Of a DNA stretch of 64,000 nt, positions 34,022 to 44,091 are shown piece by piece. Both the position numbers and the translations under genes were made by a program. Numbering within the stretch: position 1 is the first letter of the stretch; every line of letters begins with the position of its first letter. This stretch comes from JBDSWU01 sp038230395 (GTDB lineage: Bacteria; Patescibacteriota; Saccharimonadia; Saccharimonadales; UBA4665), in the NCBI GenBank assembly GCA_038230395.1, contig JBBRNI010000002.1, positions 62,001 through 126,000 on the forward strand, written 5' to 3'. The notes under the pieces are model-generated. The model worked only from the letters and a program-made list of their open reading frames with translations. It was not told the DNA's origin and did no database searches.

Positions 34022-35638
34022 TTAATCTAGGCGCAAAGGCTTGAGTGCAATCTGTCGGATGCGCCGAAAAACTGGCCCGACCTCTTCAAGTGAGAACAAA
34101 GCTGACACCGTAATGTGGACCGCAAAGGTTACTCCGGCTATTAATACTAGCTTGGACCCTAGTGTGAAAATACCACGGTCACGGGCACCAAGCGGAAAGA
34201 TAGTTACCATAATAAACCCAGCGACAGCGCTAAAACCGGTTACCGATACGATGCGTACCAGCCCATCCCAGAAGTTAGCATCAAAAAGCTTATGATCTCG
34301 TAGCAGCATGATGATAACCAGAATAATGACTTCGACCATAGCCACAATTGACTGCGCTAAGGCTAAACCAGCAACTCCGTACGAATTTGGGCGGGCTAAA
34401 GTAACCGCTAACAGGATGTTCAAGCCAATGGTAAAAAACGAAACGAAAAGCGGTGTCCGAGTATCTTTTTGGGCATAAAACCAGCGCGAAATAATAGAAT
34501 AAATAATCCTAAAAAAGATAGCCAGGGTTAGATACCCAAAAATGATAGCAATTTGCGAATTATCTTGAGCAAAGATTAGACGAGACAGATACCCTCGACA
34601 ATAAAAACAAATAACTACTAAAGGGGCGGCTATCCAAATCATAGCCCGCAGAATCATCAAAAAATCCCTCCGAAACAGGTCGTGCCGGCCTTGTGCTAAG
34701 CGTTGGTTTAAGCGCGGAAAAGCCGCTGTTGAGATAGCTGTTCCTACCAATAAGATTGGAGCCGTGCTGAGCGTGAAGGCATTGTTGTAGTAGCTAATAT
34801 TACCGGCGCCAAGCGAGCCAGCAATATGCGTTTCAACCACACTGTTAACCTGGTCTATACCCTGATCAAGCGACCGTGGGGGTAGGTTACGTAAAATAAG
34901 TCGAAAATCATCACTTTTCCAGTTAATACGCGGATGCCAGTGAAAGTTAAGTTTTGAGGTCCCGAATAAAACCACCAGTAATTGCAAAATGCCACCAATC
35001 AGCGCACCCAGTCCAAGGCCCGCTATACCCATGTGGGCTGGCCCACCATGATGCCCCGGCGCCTCACTAAAAATCAGAATGCTAATAATAATTGAGGCGT
35101 TATAGAATAATGGCGCAATAGCATAAAAAAAGAATCGGCCCATGGTTTGTTGAACGCTCGTGAGCACACCTGTAATCGTAAACAGCAGCGGATTGAAAGC
35201 CAGGAATCGCATGATTAGTACAGCGTTATCTAACTCCTCTCCCTTGAGTACTGGCGCTAAATTATGAATAAGCGGCCTAGCGAATAACAGCATAACCAAA
35301 CCGACACCTACCATAATGATAGCGAGTAAATTTAGTAAACTGGCAGATAATTCCCAAACACCCTTCTGATCATGCTTGTGCAAATGCTCCGCGAGCACCG
35401 GCATAAACGCCACGCCAAGCGCGCCAGCTGCAATAGTAAAGAAGAAGAAATCTGGAATGCTAAAGGCGGCGAAATAGGCATCGGTACCGTGTGGGCCGCT
35501 GGCTGGGAAGTTAGCGTTGACTAGCTTGGTTCGCAAGAAACCAAGCACCTGGCCGGCCAGTGAAGCGGCCACTAACAAAGCAGCGATGTTAGCTATGCCG
35601 ATACGACGTGTCTTGGGAGCTGATGCCGGTGAATTCAT
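34022..35638 (-). CDS. murJ: Lipid II flippase MurJ (MviN family)
   Basis: This 538-aa protein has about 14 hydrophobic segments and typical MurJ motifs (LGFLRTKLVNANFP, AYFAAFSIPDFFFF, GALGVAFMPVLAEHL, QQTMGRFFFYAIAPLFYN). It flips lipid-linked peptidoglycan precursor to the outside. The start is set at MNSPASAPKT, with TATACT 11 nt before it; a TTG four codons upstream is possible. It follows the VirD4-like ATPase on the same strand. Confidence 0.93.
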   Translation of the reverse strand: MNSPASAPKTRRIGIANIAALLVAASLAGQVLGFLRTKLVNANFPASGPHGTDAYFAAFSIPDFFFFTIAAGALGVAFMPVLAEHLHKHDQKGVWELSASLLNLLAIIMVGVGLVMLLFARPLIHNLAPVLKGEELDNAVLIMRFLAFNPLLFTITGVLTSVQQTMGRFFFYAIAPLFYNASIIISILIFSEAPGHHGGPAHMGIAGLGLGALIGGILQLLVVLFGTSKLNFHWHPRINWKSDDFRLILRNLPPRSLDQGIDQVNSVVETHIAGSLGAGNISYYNNAFTLSTAPILLVGTAISTAAFPRLNQRLAQGRHDLFRRDFLMILRAMIWIAAPLVVICFYCRGYLSRLIFAQDNSQIAIIFGYLTLAIFFRIIYSIISRWFYAQKDTRTPLFVSFFTIGLNILLAVTLARPNSYGVAGLALAQSIVAMVEVIILVIIMLLRDHKLFDANFWDGLVRIVSVTGFSAVAGFIMVTIFPLGARDRGIFTLGSKLVLIAGVTFAVHITVSALFSLEEVGPVFRRIRQIALKPLRLD

Positions 35639-35702
35639 ATACTGATACAAGTATAGTCAGCCATCGACTAAATTGCACTCATATTAGACTAATTGGGCAG
35701 AC

Positions 35703-38246
35703 TTAATGCTCAACTTTGAGCACATTGTCGCTTGGGGGGTTGGCGGCTGGGGCTGGGGGGTTGGATTTGTCAGTAGTCTTGCGGCGGCGTGTTCGCTTGC
35801 GCTTAGGTCTATCAGGCGTATCGGCGGGAGCTGGCTGCTGTGGAATATCAGGGATAAAGTCTGGTTCAGGAACAACATGACGGACGGGCTTACTGGCTGG
35901 GGCTGACACAGGCGGTGGCGGTGGCGTGGTAGTTTTTGAGCGAGGTCTTTCTTCGGCTATCAGGTAGCGGTCGCCGACATAGCGATCAACGAATTCGCGA
36001 CTAACGGCGTACTCAGCGCGCGACCGAGCAATGATTGCTTCACTTTGATCAGTAACTTGCTCTGGCAAGTTAAGTGATATAGCCGAAAACGCCGCAATCT
36101 TCTCGCCTTCAATAGTCGTGCTGATCACAAAATGACGATTATGCATGTGCACTAAGTCGTATTCTTCGAACCGTGGCTCAAAATAGCGTGTCATGCTGCG
36201 AGCATCATCGACACCCATACGGAAAGCTATGATCGAACCAACGTTACCAAAGACAGCGTCCTTGACCTCGATCGACATCTGAGCGATATATTGGTTAGCA
36301 ACCGTCAAATTGAGTCCGTACTTGCGAGCCTCACTCAAAATAGTAGCGAACGAATCAGTAGCAAAGTTCTGGAACTCATCAACGTACAAATAAAATGGTG
36401 AGCGTTCCTCAGCTGGGATGTCAGCCCGGCTCATAGCGCCAAGCTGGATCTTGGTTACTAGCAAAGCGCCCAGTAAGGCGGCGTTATCTTCCCCAATCAG
36501 TCCACGGCTGAGGTTAACTATTAGGATCTTACGCTGATCCATAATCTGCCTAATATTGAAGCTCGATTTAGGCTGGCCAATAATATTTCGGACTAGTGGA
36601 TTAGCCGTAAAAGCTCCAACCTTGTTAAGCACTGGTGCCACCGCTTCGGCCACGAACTTATCGTTCCAACTGGCGAACTCAATAGTCCAAAAGTTTCTTA
36701 CCACCGGGTCATCAACATACTTAAGTACATCCTGACGAAAATGTTTATCAGTCAAAATACGAGTGATGTCGAGCATCGTGGCATCGGGGTAATCAAGTAA
36801 CGCCAAAATTGAATAACGCAAAATATACTCAAGGCGCGGCCCCCACGATTCAAACATTCGTTTCAGAACGCCGATTAGTTCAGAAGCAGTATGGTTGCGC
36901 AGCTTAGGGTCTGGCACTTCCATAGGGTTAAAGGCAATCGGGAAGTCGGTATCAGCGGGGTTAAAATAAATAACATCTTTGGCACGCTCTGGCGTGATCC
37001 GTTTCAGGATGCTAATGGCGTAGTCACCATGCGGGTCAATCACCGCGAAACCATAGGGACTATAGATGTCCGAAATCGTCAGCAGCTCTAACATTCCGGA
37101 CTTACCAACACCGGTTTGACCGATGATATACAGGTGTCGACCACGGTCATTACGGGTAATACCAAACATCGTATTATGGCCACGGAAGTTAGTGATAGCG
37201 ATGGGGCTTATAGCACCGTTATAGACTTCGGTGACCATAGGTAGGTTAGCAGGTGGTTCAGCGGTCTGGCTGAGTGCCCACAGGATGTACGGCGTTTCGA
37301 CGTTGGTATGCGGCAAGTGATACAGCGTGGCGACTTCTTCTATATTGAGAATCAGGCTCTTTTTACTGTAATAACGGGCGCGGTAGGCATCGACAATACC
37401 AGGGTCATCAGCCACTTTTTGCTGATCAAAACCATTCAGGTAGGTAGTATTGAACTGCTTGTAGGTAGCAATGATTGATTGCAATCGTAGCTTCGCTTGA
37501 TGAACCGGCACATGGCCACGGTAGACAATGCGTAAGCTCGTTTCAAAGGCCAGCTTATGACTTTTTTCTTCTGCTCCACCGGCCCGGGAGGTTTCGTATT
37601 CTGTCAGCTTGGTAGTCTCTCCAGCTTTGTACTCTGGCGGTGTCCATAAAGCACTTAACAGCCCAGTTCCAGACGTTCGTTTGCTACCATCGCCACGCAG
37701 TCCAGAGATATATTTTTCGCTACGCTTGTGCCAGTTACTTGCGGCTGGCTTGACCATGAGCTGGATCCAAGCTTCTTCATCATCTTCGAACTTGGCAAGA
37801 GCGGCAGTTATAGAAGCCAGCGGATCAACCTCAAAACTCTGGAAAGTTTTGATTGGTAAGGCGTCGTTTTGGATCAGTTTCATTTCGGTGCTGAGCTTAG
37901 TCGCAAAGCCATCATCAGGCATTTTCGCATAATCTGGGACTTCAGAAATCTGGCAGTTGGGATACTGGGCATAAATCTGCTCTTCGACAAAGCTCTTCAG
38001 GTACTCAGGGACCCACACATAAAAGCCAATACGTTTTTTGAGCACGGCAATCTCAAAACTCAGACGTTCACGGGTAGTATTCTGAAAACGCTTTTGTGAA
38101 GGCAAGGTTAATAGGCCATGCAGACTAGCGAACATCTGCTCGGCAGCTAGTTCCTTTTGGTCGTTGGTACGAGGTACTTGCAACAGCAATACAATGCCAT
38201 TTTCATCGGCTTGTTCCTGCAACTGTTTTTCAGTAAATCGACTCAT
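35703..38246 (-). CDS. VirD4/TraG-like type IV secretion ATPase (DUF87/TraM-recognition class)
   Basis: This 847-aa P-loop ATPase of the HerA/FtsK group has Walker A YIIGQTGVGKSGML (about residue 375), FAVIDPHGD, Walker B FYLYVDEFQNFA (about 620) and a sensor-like NLTVANQYIAQM. The N-terminal 330 residues are a separate alpha/beta region. The C-terminal 120 residues are Pro-rich and then very basic (PKRKRTRRRKTT). It has no clear transmembrane helix. Related proteins are common in CPR genomes; a role in DNA or protein transfer, or in surface structures, is inferred. Confidence 0.85.
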   Translation of the reverse strand: MSRFTEKQLQEQADENGIVLLLQVPRTNDQKELAAEQMFASLHGLLTLPSQKRFQNTTRERLSFEIAVLKKRIGFYVWVPEYLKSFVEEQIYAQYPNCQISEVPDYAKMPDDGFATKLSTEMKLIQNDALPIKTFQSFEVDPLASITAALAKFEDDEEAWIQLMVKPAASNWHKRSEKYISGLRGDGSKRTSGTGLLSALWTPPEYKAGETTKLTEYETSRAGGAEEKSHKLAFETSLRIVYRGHVPVHQAKLRLQSIIATYKQFNTTYLNGFDQQKVADDPGIVDAYRARYYSKKSLILNIEEVATLYHLPHTNVETPYILWALSQTAEPPANLPMVTEVYNGAISPIAITNFRGHNTMFGITRNDRGRHLYIIGQTGVGKSGMLELLTISDIYSPYGFAVIDPHGDYAISILKRITPERAKDVIYFNPADTDFPIAFNPMEVPDPKLRNHTASELIGVLKRMFESWGPRLEYILRYSILALLDYPDATMLDITRILTDKHFRQDVLKYVDDPVVRNFWTIEFASWNDKFVAEAVAPVLNKVGAFTANPLVRNIIGQPKSSFNIRQIMDQRKILIVNLSRGLIGEDNAALLGALLVTKIQLGAMSRADIPAEERSPFYLYVDEFQNFATDSFATILSEARKYGLNLTVANQYIAQMSIEVKDAVFGNVGSIIAFRMGVDDARSMTRYFEPRFEEYDLVHMHNRHFVISTTIEGEKIAAFSAISLNLPEQVTDQSEAIIARSRAEYAVSREFVDRYVGDRYLIAEERPRSKTTTPPPPPVSAPASKPVRHVVPEPDFIPDIPQQPAPADTPDRPKRKRTRRRKTTDKSNPPAPAANPPSDNVLKVEH

Positions 38247-38349
38247 ATCAGAGAATTGCCTACACCCTTACGCTGCCCCTATTATCGCACTCTTCAGCGC
38301 TTGTGCCTAGCAGTCTTAAACTGTTTAAGATTGTAGAGACGAGTAGGTT

Positions 38350-40227
38350 TTAGTACTGAGCCGCGGCTTGAGGGAGCTTTGAGCCGGCTAGAACTTCTGC
38401 CACTTCGTCAGCGTCAACGGTTTCTTTTTCTAGGAGTCTATCTTTGAGGGCTTCGAGCTTGTCAAGATTAGCCTTGATTACCACTCGGGCGCGATTAGCA
38501 GCTTCTGTAATCAGGCTCTCAACTTCTTGGTCAATGACTTTAGCTGTATCTTCGGAGTAATCACGATCGTGGACCATGCGATCGATCATCATACCTTCGT
38601 CAACACGGAAGACTTGGTCACGCAACTTTGTACCCATACCCTGGTTAACGACCATGTCACGAGCCAGTTCAGCGGCATTTTGCAGATCTGACCCAGCGCC
38701 AGTTGTAATGTGATTAGCGCCAAGAATTACTTCTTCGGCTATACGACCACCCATGCCTCTGGCTAGCATGTCTTTGAATTGTACAAGTGAAACATATAGA
38801 CGGTCCTCTGGCGGTATAAACCAGGTGACACCACCGGTTCCACCGCGGGGAATAATAGTCACCTTGTGCACAGGGTCACTGTCCGGCATGACATGACCAA
38901 CAAGAGCATGGCCAGCTTCGTGGTAGGCAGTAACTTGCTTGTCTTTTTCGGTCATAACCTTACTCTTACGTTCAGGGCCGATAGCCACACGTTCAAAAGC
39001 TTCGGTAACGTCCTTCTGGGAAATTTCGGTGTGTGTATTACGAGCGGCGATAATTGCTGACTCATTGGCGATGTTGGCTAGGTCGGCGCCAGATGAACCG
39101 GCGGACTTGGCAGCAAGAGAGTCCAAGTCAACGGCTTTAGCCAATGGCTTCTTTGCAAAGTGCACTTTTAGAATTGCTTCGCGGTCCTTGCGATCAGGTA
39201 ATCCAATGTTGACCCGGCGGTCAAAGCGGCCGGGGCGAAGCAAGGCTGGGTCAAGCACGTCGGCACGGTTAGTGGCCGCCAGAACGATGACGTTTTCACC
39301 TTGTTCAAAACCGTCCATCTCAACTAAGATCTGATTGAGTGTTTGCTCACGCTCATCATGCCCACCACCCATACCACTTCCACGTCGACGGCCAACTGCG
39401 TCAATTTCGTCAACAAAGATAATACATGGTGCGTTCTTTTTGGCTTTAGCGAATAAATCACGAACACGTGAGGCACCAACACCAACAAACATTTCGACGA
39501 ATTCTGAGCCTGAGATACTAAAGAAAGGCACATTGGCTTCACCAGCCACTGCCCGCGATAGCATCGTTTTACCAGTACCGGGAGGGCCGACTAGTAGCAC
39601 GCCTTTGGGGATACGCGCACCGAGGTTAGCAAACTTTTTAGGGAACTTCAAGAACTCAACAACCTCTTCTAGGTCTTGCTTAGCTTCGTCGCTACCTGCA
39701 ATATCCTTGAAAGTTGCTTTGTCTTTCTCGTTACCATAGAGTCGGGCTTTACTCTTGCCAAAGCTCATGGCTTGGTTGCCCTGCCCCTGGGCGCTACGTA
39801 GCATAAAGAATAATACCCCAGCAATAATTATGACCGGTATGACTGACTCCGCGACACCAACCCATGTAGAGGTTCCATTTGTAGTTGGCTTGTACGAGAC
39901 GTTTACTTTTTTCGTATCAAAACCCTGAGCTTTTAGCCCGATATTACCATCTATGTATGATTTGAGGCTGGGATGATCCTGATCTTTTTGAGTCTTAGTT
40001 GTTATATCAATCTCATTGTTATTAACTACAATTTTTGAGTACTCGCCGTTGTTTGACTGCTGCACTGCTTGCGAAGATGATATTTCGTGTAATTTAGGCT
40101 GTTGGCCAGATGCCGCGAAGACCACTAGGCTAAACAATATAACCAAAGCGATAAAGCCAGCGTTCTTCACGCTGCGATTAGTAGGGGTGGTGGATTTACG
40201 ATTTGTGCGAGTAGGTTTCTTATTCAT
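38350..40227 (-). CDS. ftsH: ATP-dependent zinc metalloprotease FtsH
   Basis: This 625-aa membrane-anchored AAA+ protease has N-terminal transmembrane segments (about 22-40 and 120-143) flanking an extracytoplasmic domain. Walker A is GPPGTGKTML, Walker B CIIFVDEIDAVG, the second region of homology RPGRFDRRV and the zinc site YHEAGHALVGH. It degrades misfolded membrane and regulatory proteins. TATACT ends 6 nt before the ATG, a clear leaderless arrangement. Confidence 0.97.
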   Translation of the reverse strand: MNKKPTRTNRKSTTPTNRSVKNAGFIALVILFSLVVFAASGQQPKLHEISSSQAVQQSNNGEYSKIVVNNNEIDITTKTQKDQDHPSLKSYIDGNIGLKAQGFDTKKVNVSYKPTTNGTSTWVGVAESVIPVIIIAGVLFFMLRSAQGQGNQAMSFGKSKARLYGNEKDKATFKDIAGSDEAKQDLEEVVEFLKFPKKFANLGARIPKGVLLVGPPGTGKTMLSRAVAGEANVPFFSISGSEFVEMFVGVGASRVRDLFAKAKKNAPCIIFVDEIDAVGRRRGSGMGGGHDEREQTLNQILVEMDGFEQGENVIVLAATNRADVLDPALLRPGRFDRRVNIGLPDRKDREAILKVHFAKKPLAKAVDLDSLAAKSAGSSGADLANIANESAIIAARNTHTEISQKDVTEAFERVAIGPERKSKVMTEKDKQVTAYHEAGHALVGHVMPDSDPVHKVTIIPRGGTGGVTWFIPPEDRLYVSLVQFKDMLARGMGGRIAEEVILGANHITTGAGSDLQNAAELARDMVVNQGMGTKLRDQVFRVDEGMMIDRMVHDRDYSEDTAKVIDQEVESLITEAANRARVVIKANLDKLEALKDRLLEKETVDADEVAEVLAGSKLPQAAAQY

Positions 40228-40259
40228 GCAACTAGTATAGCGTGCCCGGAAAGCTTTTA

Positions 40260-41156
40260 CTAGCGCTCTGCTGTAGTGAGTGCCAAGTGATCACCCTTGA
40301 TATCCATCCAATGTTTTTGAAAAATATTAATATGCTGGCCAATAGCTTGAGTTTTGGCCATTACCGTCAGCCTCTCTAGTGTGCGTCTATCAAAATTAGT
40401 TAGCCCATGTTCCCGGAGCCAGGTCGCCATGACCTCACGAGCCACCGCATGTGGCAAGCTGGCAAACCAACTCTTATTAAGAGTATGTGCCTGCCGCTGG
40501 TAATGCAGTTGATTGATTAGCACCTGGTCTAGTTCCTGGTTAATGCGCAGGTTATCAGCAATAATATCTAGTAAACGAGCTCGGCCATCAGTATCAAGTC
40601 TAGGGATAATCTGCTGACGAACATAATTACGCTTAAACTTCATATCTTGATTAGTACTATCTTCGCGCCAAATCAAATTATGACGCCGGGCATGGTCTAC
40701 AATCTCCGCTTTGGAGACGTGGAGCAATGGTCGAATAATGTTTGGCCGGCTTTGTAATGAGCTCAGACCCCTTCGATTCGTTCCTCTTAACAAGTTAAGT
40801 ATGGCTGTTTCTAGTAAGTCATCCTGGTGGTGGGCTGTAATAATTGCTTGTGCACCAGCCGCTACTTGTACTAGCCGCAAGAACTCGTACCGAGCTTTGC
40901 GGGCTGTTGCTTCACTAGCATTCGTTCCGAGCCGCCCCTCGTGATAGACAAATGGTAAGCCATAAGATGCTGCTGCTGACTGTACCAGACGCCGATCTTC
41001 ATTCGAATCAGCACGGATACCGTGATCAAAGTGCGCAACAGTTAACTTAACTTCAACAAATTGTAATAATAGGTTCAAGAGCACCATAGAGTCGACCCCA
41101 CCACTCACTGCCAATACATAGCGTCCTGGGGCAATATTAATAGATAAATTATCCAT
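40260..41156 (-). CDS. tilS: tRNA(Ile)-lysidine synthase TilS
   Basis: This 298-aa N-type ATP pyrophosphatase makes lysidine at C34 of tRNA-Ile(CAU). The P-loop is LAVSGGVDSMVLL, followed by VAHFDHGIRADSNED, and ITAHHQDDLLETAILNLLRGT is typical. The C-terminal domains of the long E. coli type are mostly absent. It follows the next gene upstream by 2 nt. Confidence 0.95.
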   Translation of the reverse strand: MDNLSINIAPGRYVLAVSGGVDSMVLLNLLLQFVEVKLTVAHFDHGIRADSNEDRRLVQSAAASYGLPFVYHEGRLGTNASEATARKARYEFLRLVQVAAGAQAIITAHHQDDLLETAILNLLRGTNRRGLSSLQSRPNIIRPLLHVSKAEIVDHARRHNLIWREDSTNQDMKFKRNYVRQQIIPRLDTDGRARLLDIIADNLRINQELDQVLINQLHYQRQAHTLNKSWFASLPHAVAREVMATWLREHGLTNFDRRTLERLTVMAKTQAIGQHINIFQKHWMDIKGDHLALTTAER

Positions 41157-41158
41157 AC

Positions 41159-41608
41159 TTAACTTGCTAAGTGTTGAGATAGCGCTTGCAGATTGCCGTT
41201 TAATGGGATAGAACCTACTCCCATAATCTCTTCCAAGAAACTAGACTCTTTAGGTATATCATTCAATATATAAATTGGCTTTTTGGGGTAGAACGCCACA
41301 GTCATCTCCATCAATACGTTACCGCCAATATAATTTGGCACGTTATGCTTTTCATAGTTACAAACAAGTGTAATATCGCCGCGAGCTACTTCATCAAAAT
41401 GCGCCTGCATCAGGGCTGTCTTTTTGTGATATTCACTAGCGTCTCCGTACCACGTTTTGTATTTGCTGACATCATAGTCACCGCTGACCTTCATCTTCTC
41501 GGCAGTTAGAGGAATTATTACTTCAAAACCCATAGCTTGCAGCTGGGCTTGAACAGCTACAACTTGCTCATAAAAACTGGCGCTAGAACAAATAGTAATA
41601 ATCGGCAT
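41159..41608 (-). CDS. Nucleoside 2-deoxyribosyltransferase-like protein
   Basis: This 149-aa protein has a Rossmann-like start MPIITICSSASFYEQV and a conserved segment GDITLVCNYEKHNVPNYIGGNVLMEM followed by YPKKPIYIL. It resembles the nucleoside deoxyribosyltransferase/DUF4406 superfamily, in which the Glu in NxLxEM-type motifs is catalytic. The start at 41608 is supported by TATACT ending 6 nt before. It is coupled to tilS and divergent from the TauE-like permease. Confidence 0.65.
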   Translation of the reverse strand: MPIITICSSASFYEQVVAVQAQLQAMGFEVIIPLTAEKMKVSGDYDVSKYKTWYGDASEYHKKTALMQAHFDEVARGDITLVCNYEKHNVPNYIGGNVLMEMTVAFYPKKPIYILNDIPKESSFLEEIMGVGSIPLNGNLQALSQHLAS

Positions 41609-41613
41609 AGATA

Positions 41614-41630
41614 TAGTATAAGGTATACTA
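41614..41630. promoter_or_regulatory. Overlapping divergent promoters
   Basis: The palindrome tagtata-agg-tatacta supplies a -10 (TATACT) on each strand. The minus -10 gives a leaderless start at 41608 and the plus -10 gives a leader of about 20 nt for 41654. The two polymerases would compete for the site. Confidence 0.6.
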
Positions 41631-41653
41631 GGCACAAGAGTTCTAAAACAAAT

Positions 41654-42424
41654 ATGCTCCAAGATATAATTTTATTTGTAGTCGGCATTGTTGTCGGTGC
41701 CATGAACGGCATCGCTGGCGGTGGCATGTTGATTGGCTTCCCTGTTCTGCTAGCCACAGGTATGCCAGCGCTCGTTGCAAACGTCACTAGTAACATTATC
41801 ATTTTGCCCGGGCAAATCACCTCAGCCTATGGCTACCGGAAGTTCTTGCGCAAAATCCCTAAGGGCTACTTGCTGCTCATAATACCGACTGTCATTGGAG
41901 CCGCTACTGGCGCCCTAATACTGCGTCATACCTCATCGGGTAATTTTCAGAAATTAGTGCCCGGTCTGATTGTTTTTGCAGTGGTGCTATTTATTTTCCA
42001 GCCATACTTACACTCACATATGCACAAACACATTAATGGCTCCAAGAAAAAACGTCAGAGCTTGCGACCGATTCTATTCTTTAGCTTAGCAATGTTACCA
42101 CTGGCGGTGTACGGCGGCTACTTTGGAGCTGGTTTTGGATTTATTATGTTAGCCTTACTAAGCTTTACAAAGTTACATGAAATCCATCAAATGAACGCCC
42201 TCAAAAATTTAATGGCAGTCTGCATCGCCGTGGTATCAATACTGTGCCTAGCCAGCTCGCACCTCATCGATTGGCAGCATGGCGCCTTTATGGCCGCTGG
42301 AAACGGCTTAGGTGGCTACGCCGGCTCAATTGGCGCCCAAAAGTTTTCGTCACACGCCATTCGAGTGGTCGTAATTGTTATTGGAGTTTGCACCGCAACT
42401 TACCTGGTTGTTCGCCGATACTAA
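41654..42424 (+). CDS. TauE/SafE-family membrane permease
   Basis: This 256-aa protein has about eight transmembrane segments. The two-fold repeat motif is visible as GIVVGAMNGIAGGGMLIGFP near the N-terminus and GGYFGAGFGFIMLALL in the second half. The family exports sulfonates, sulfite or similar anions; the substrate is unknown. A His-rich loop (HSHMHKHINGSKKKR) sits mid-protein. ATG 41654 is chosen because the longer frame overlaps the divergent gene. Confidence 0.85.
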   Translation: MLQDIILFVVGIVVGAMNGIAGGGMLIGFPVLLATGMPALVANVTSNIIILPGQITSAYGYRKFLRKIPKGYLLLIIPTVIGAATGALILRHTSSGNFQKLVPGLIVFAVVLFIFQPYLHSHMHKHINGSKKKRQSLRPILFFSLAMLPLAVYGGYFGAGFGFIMLALLSFTKLHEIHQMNALKNLMAVCIAVVSILCLASSHLIDWQHGAFMAAGNGLGGYAGSIGAQKFSSHAIRVVVIVIGVCTATYLVVRRY

Positions 42425-42483
42425 TGCAGGCACAGCTAGCCAACAGGGATAAAACGTGCTATATTACAGGCTGTTTCTCGCTT

Positions 42484-42560
42484 GGCGGCGTAGCTCAGTT
42501 GGTTAGAGCACAGGACTCATAAGCCTGGGGTCACAAGTTCAAATCTTGTCGCCGCTACCA
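42484..42560 (+). tRNA. tRNA-Met (anticodon CAT)
   Basis: This 77-nt cloverleaf includes an encoded CCA. Acceptor GGCGGCG/CGCCGCT ends in a G-T pair, and the anticodon loop is CTCATAA. It resembles elongator tRNA-Met. tRNA-Ile2, the TilS substrate, also carries CAT and cannot be fully excluded. Its 3' half overlaps the recombinase gene in antisense. Confidence 0.93.
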
Positions 42561-44067
42561 CAATAGGTTTTTCAGTAGAATTGTCTGGTATCTTCTGCAA
42601 CAACAGATACGATTCGTTCAATTCAATAGTTCCAAATCCATTCTCGAAATCGTAGGCTAAGCCACGTGGGAAAAGCGTCCTCTGGACGCTTTTTTGTATC
42701 TGTACGGGCGCTCTGTTCCAGAAGTCTGACGGGTCTTTTATAAACAGCATGGCGTTGTCTACAATCTGCTCTTTTTGATCAGCATATTCGTCAGCTTCTA
42801 TCTTCTTGGTCATGAAGTCAGCTATCTCGGCGTCTATGTCTTTGATAATTTCCTGCTTCTCGGCATAGCTAATCTCATCACGAGTGAACTTACGATTTAC
42901 TTTGGAGCGCTCAGATTTCAACGCCTCCAGCTCAACGTTAATTTGGTGTGCCGACTTTAGCGCTTCGTCATACTCAGCACACCAACGCTCAAGCACGATG
43001 TGCTTAAAGACTTTGAGCCGCCCCTCTTTGTATTGCACTCTTGCAAGAATCTTTTTGAATTCATCATGAACTGTATCACTAGCGATACTTACTTTCTTGC
43101 CGAGGATAGACGTTTTGCAATACATACAGCTATAGCGAGGGTACTTAATGCCGCTCGCACCACGTGGCGCACTAGCGGTTACGAATTTACCGCAATAACC
43201 GCAGCGCAGGAAGTCACGCCGAAGCGGATAATCAGCTTCGTCATTTCTGGTAAATAACTTTTGTTTGCCAGCCATAATGCGCTGGTTCTTATTGAATGTT
43301 GCTTCGCTAATCAATGCCCTATGTAATCCAACGTAACGCTGACCGTACGTATATTTCGACTCAATGAAGCCAGCGTATATCGGATTCTTAAGCGTATTCT
43401 CTACTGTTTGCCATGTTCGCTTAGCGCCCTTGCCATTACGTATGCCCAGCTCATACGCAAGGTCAGTGGCTTGCTTAACGGTATACTGCCCCGTTGAAAA
43501 CGTTTCCAAAAACATAGTCAGCTTCTTGCCCATTTCTGGGTGAGGCGCAATCGTTGTAACCCCCTGCGCCGTCCTATCTTTGATATAACCTATCGGAGCG
43601 TCATGCGGCCAACCACCTTGCTCTAAACGCTTCTTCATACCCTCAGTCGTGCGGAACGTTCGGACTTCGTTATCGAACTGAGCAAAGCCAGACAATACTG
43701 TTTCCATGAGCTTACCAGTCGGGCTATCGTCAATCGGTTCAGTGACCGAAACAAGCGATACACCGTTCTTTCGTAAAATTGCACGAATCATTACATGATC
43801 GTCAGAGTTTCGAGCGAATCTATCAAGCTTCCAGACTATGCACTTTTCTACTGAGCCTTTATGGCGGCGGCAATACTCAAGCATTGCCAGTAACTGCGGA
43901 CGGTTAGCGGCTTTGGCTGATTCACCCTCATCTCGAAATATATTCTCTTTGGGTAGCTTCCAGCCCTGCGCCTTGGCAAAGTCAAAGCAAGCTTTTTGTT
44001 GCATGTCCAAGCTAGTACCCTGTACTTGCTCATCGGTAGATACCCTGACATATGCGACACATTCCAT
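42517..44067 (-). CDS. Large serine recombinase (site-specific integrase)
   Basis: This 516-aa protein has an N-terminal resolvase domain with catalytic Ser10 (AYVRVSTDEQ) and WKLDRFARN, a recombinase domain (NGKGAKRTWQTVENTLKNPIYAG), a zinc ribbon (CGYCGKFV ... CMYCK) and a coiled coil (RSKVNRKFTRDEISYAEKQEI). The last 14 residues (VVAATRFELVTPGL) are encoded by the antisense of tRNA-Met, so the tRNA is almost certainly the attachment site. A 59-aa gene lies just upstream. Confidence 0.93.
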   Translation of the reverse strand: MECVAYVRVSTDEQVQGTSLDMQQKACFDFAKAQGWKLPKENIFRDEGESAKAANRPQLLAMLEYCRRHKGSVEKCIVWKLDRFARNSDDHVMIRAILRKNGVSLVSVTEPIDDSPTGKLMETVLSGFAQFDNEVRTFRTTEGMKKRLEQGGWPHDAPIGYIKDRTAQGVTTIAPHPEMGKKLTMFLETFSTGQYTVKQATDLAYELGIRNGKGAKRTWQTVENTLKNPIYAGFIESKYTYGQRYVGLHRALISEATFNKNQRIMAGKQKLFTRNDEADYPLRRDFLRCGYCGKFVTASAPRGASGIKYPRYSCMYCKTSILGKKVSIASDTVHDEFKKILARVQYKEGRLKVFKHIVLERWCAEYDEALKSAHQINVELEALKSERSKVNRKFTRDEISYAEKQEIIKDIDAEIADFMTKKIEADEYADQKEQIVDNAMLFIKDPSDFWNRAPVQIQKSVQRTLFPRGLAYDFENGFGTIELNESYLLLQKIPDNSTEKPIVVAATRFELVTPGL

Positions 44068-44091
44068 AGTTAGAACTATTTTAGCATTGTT

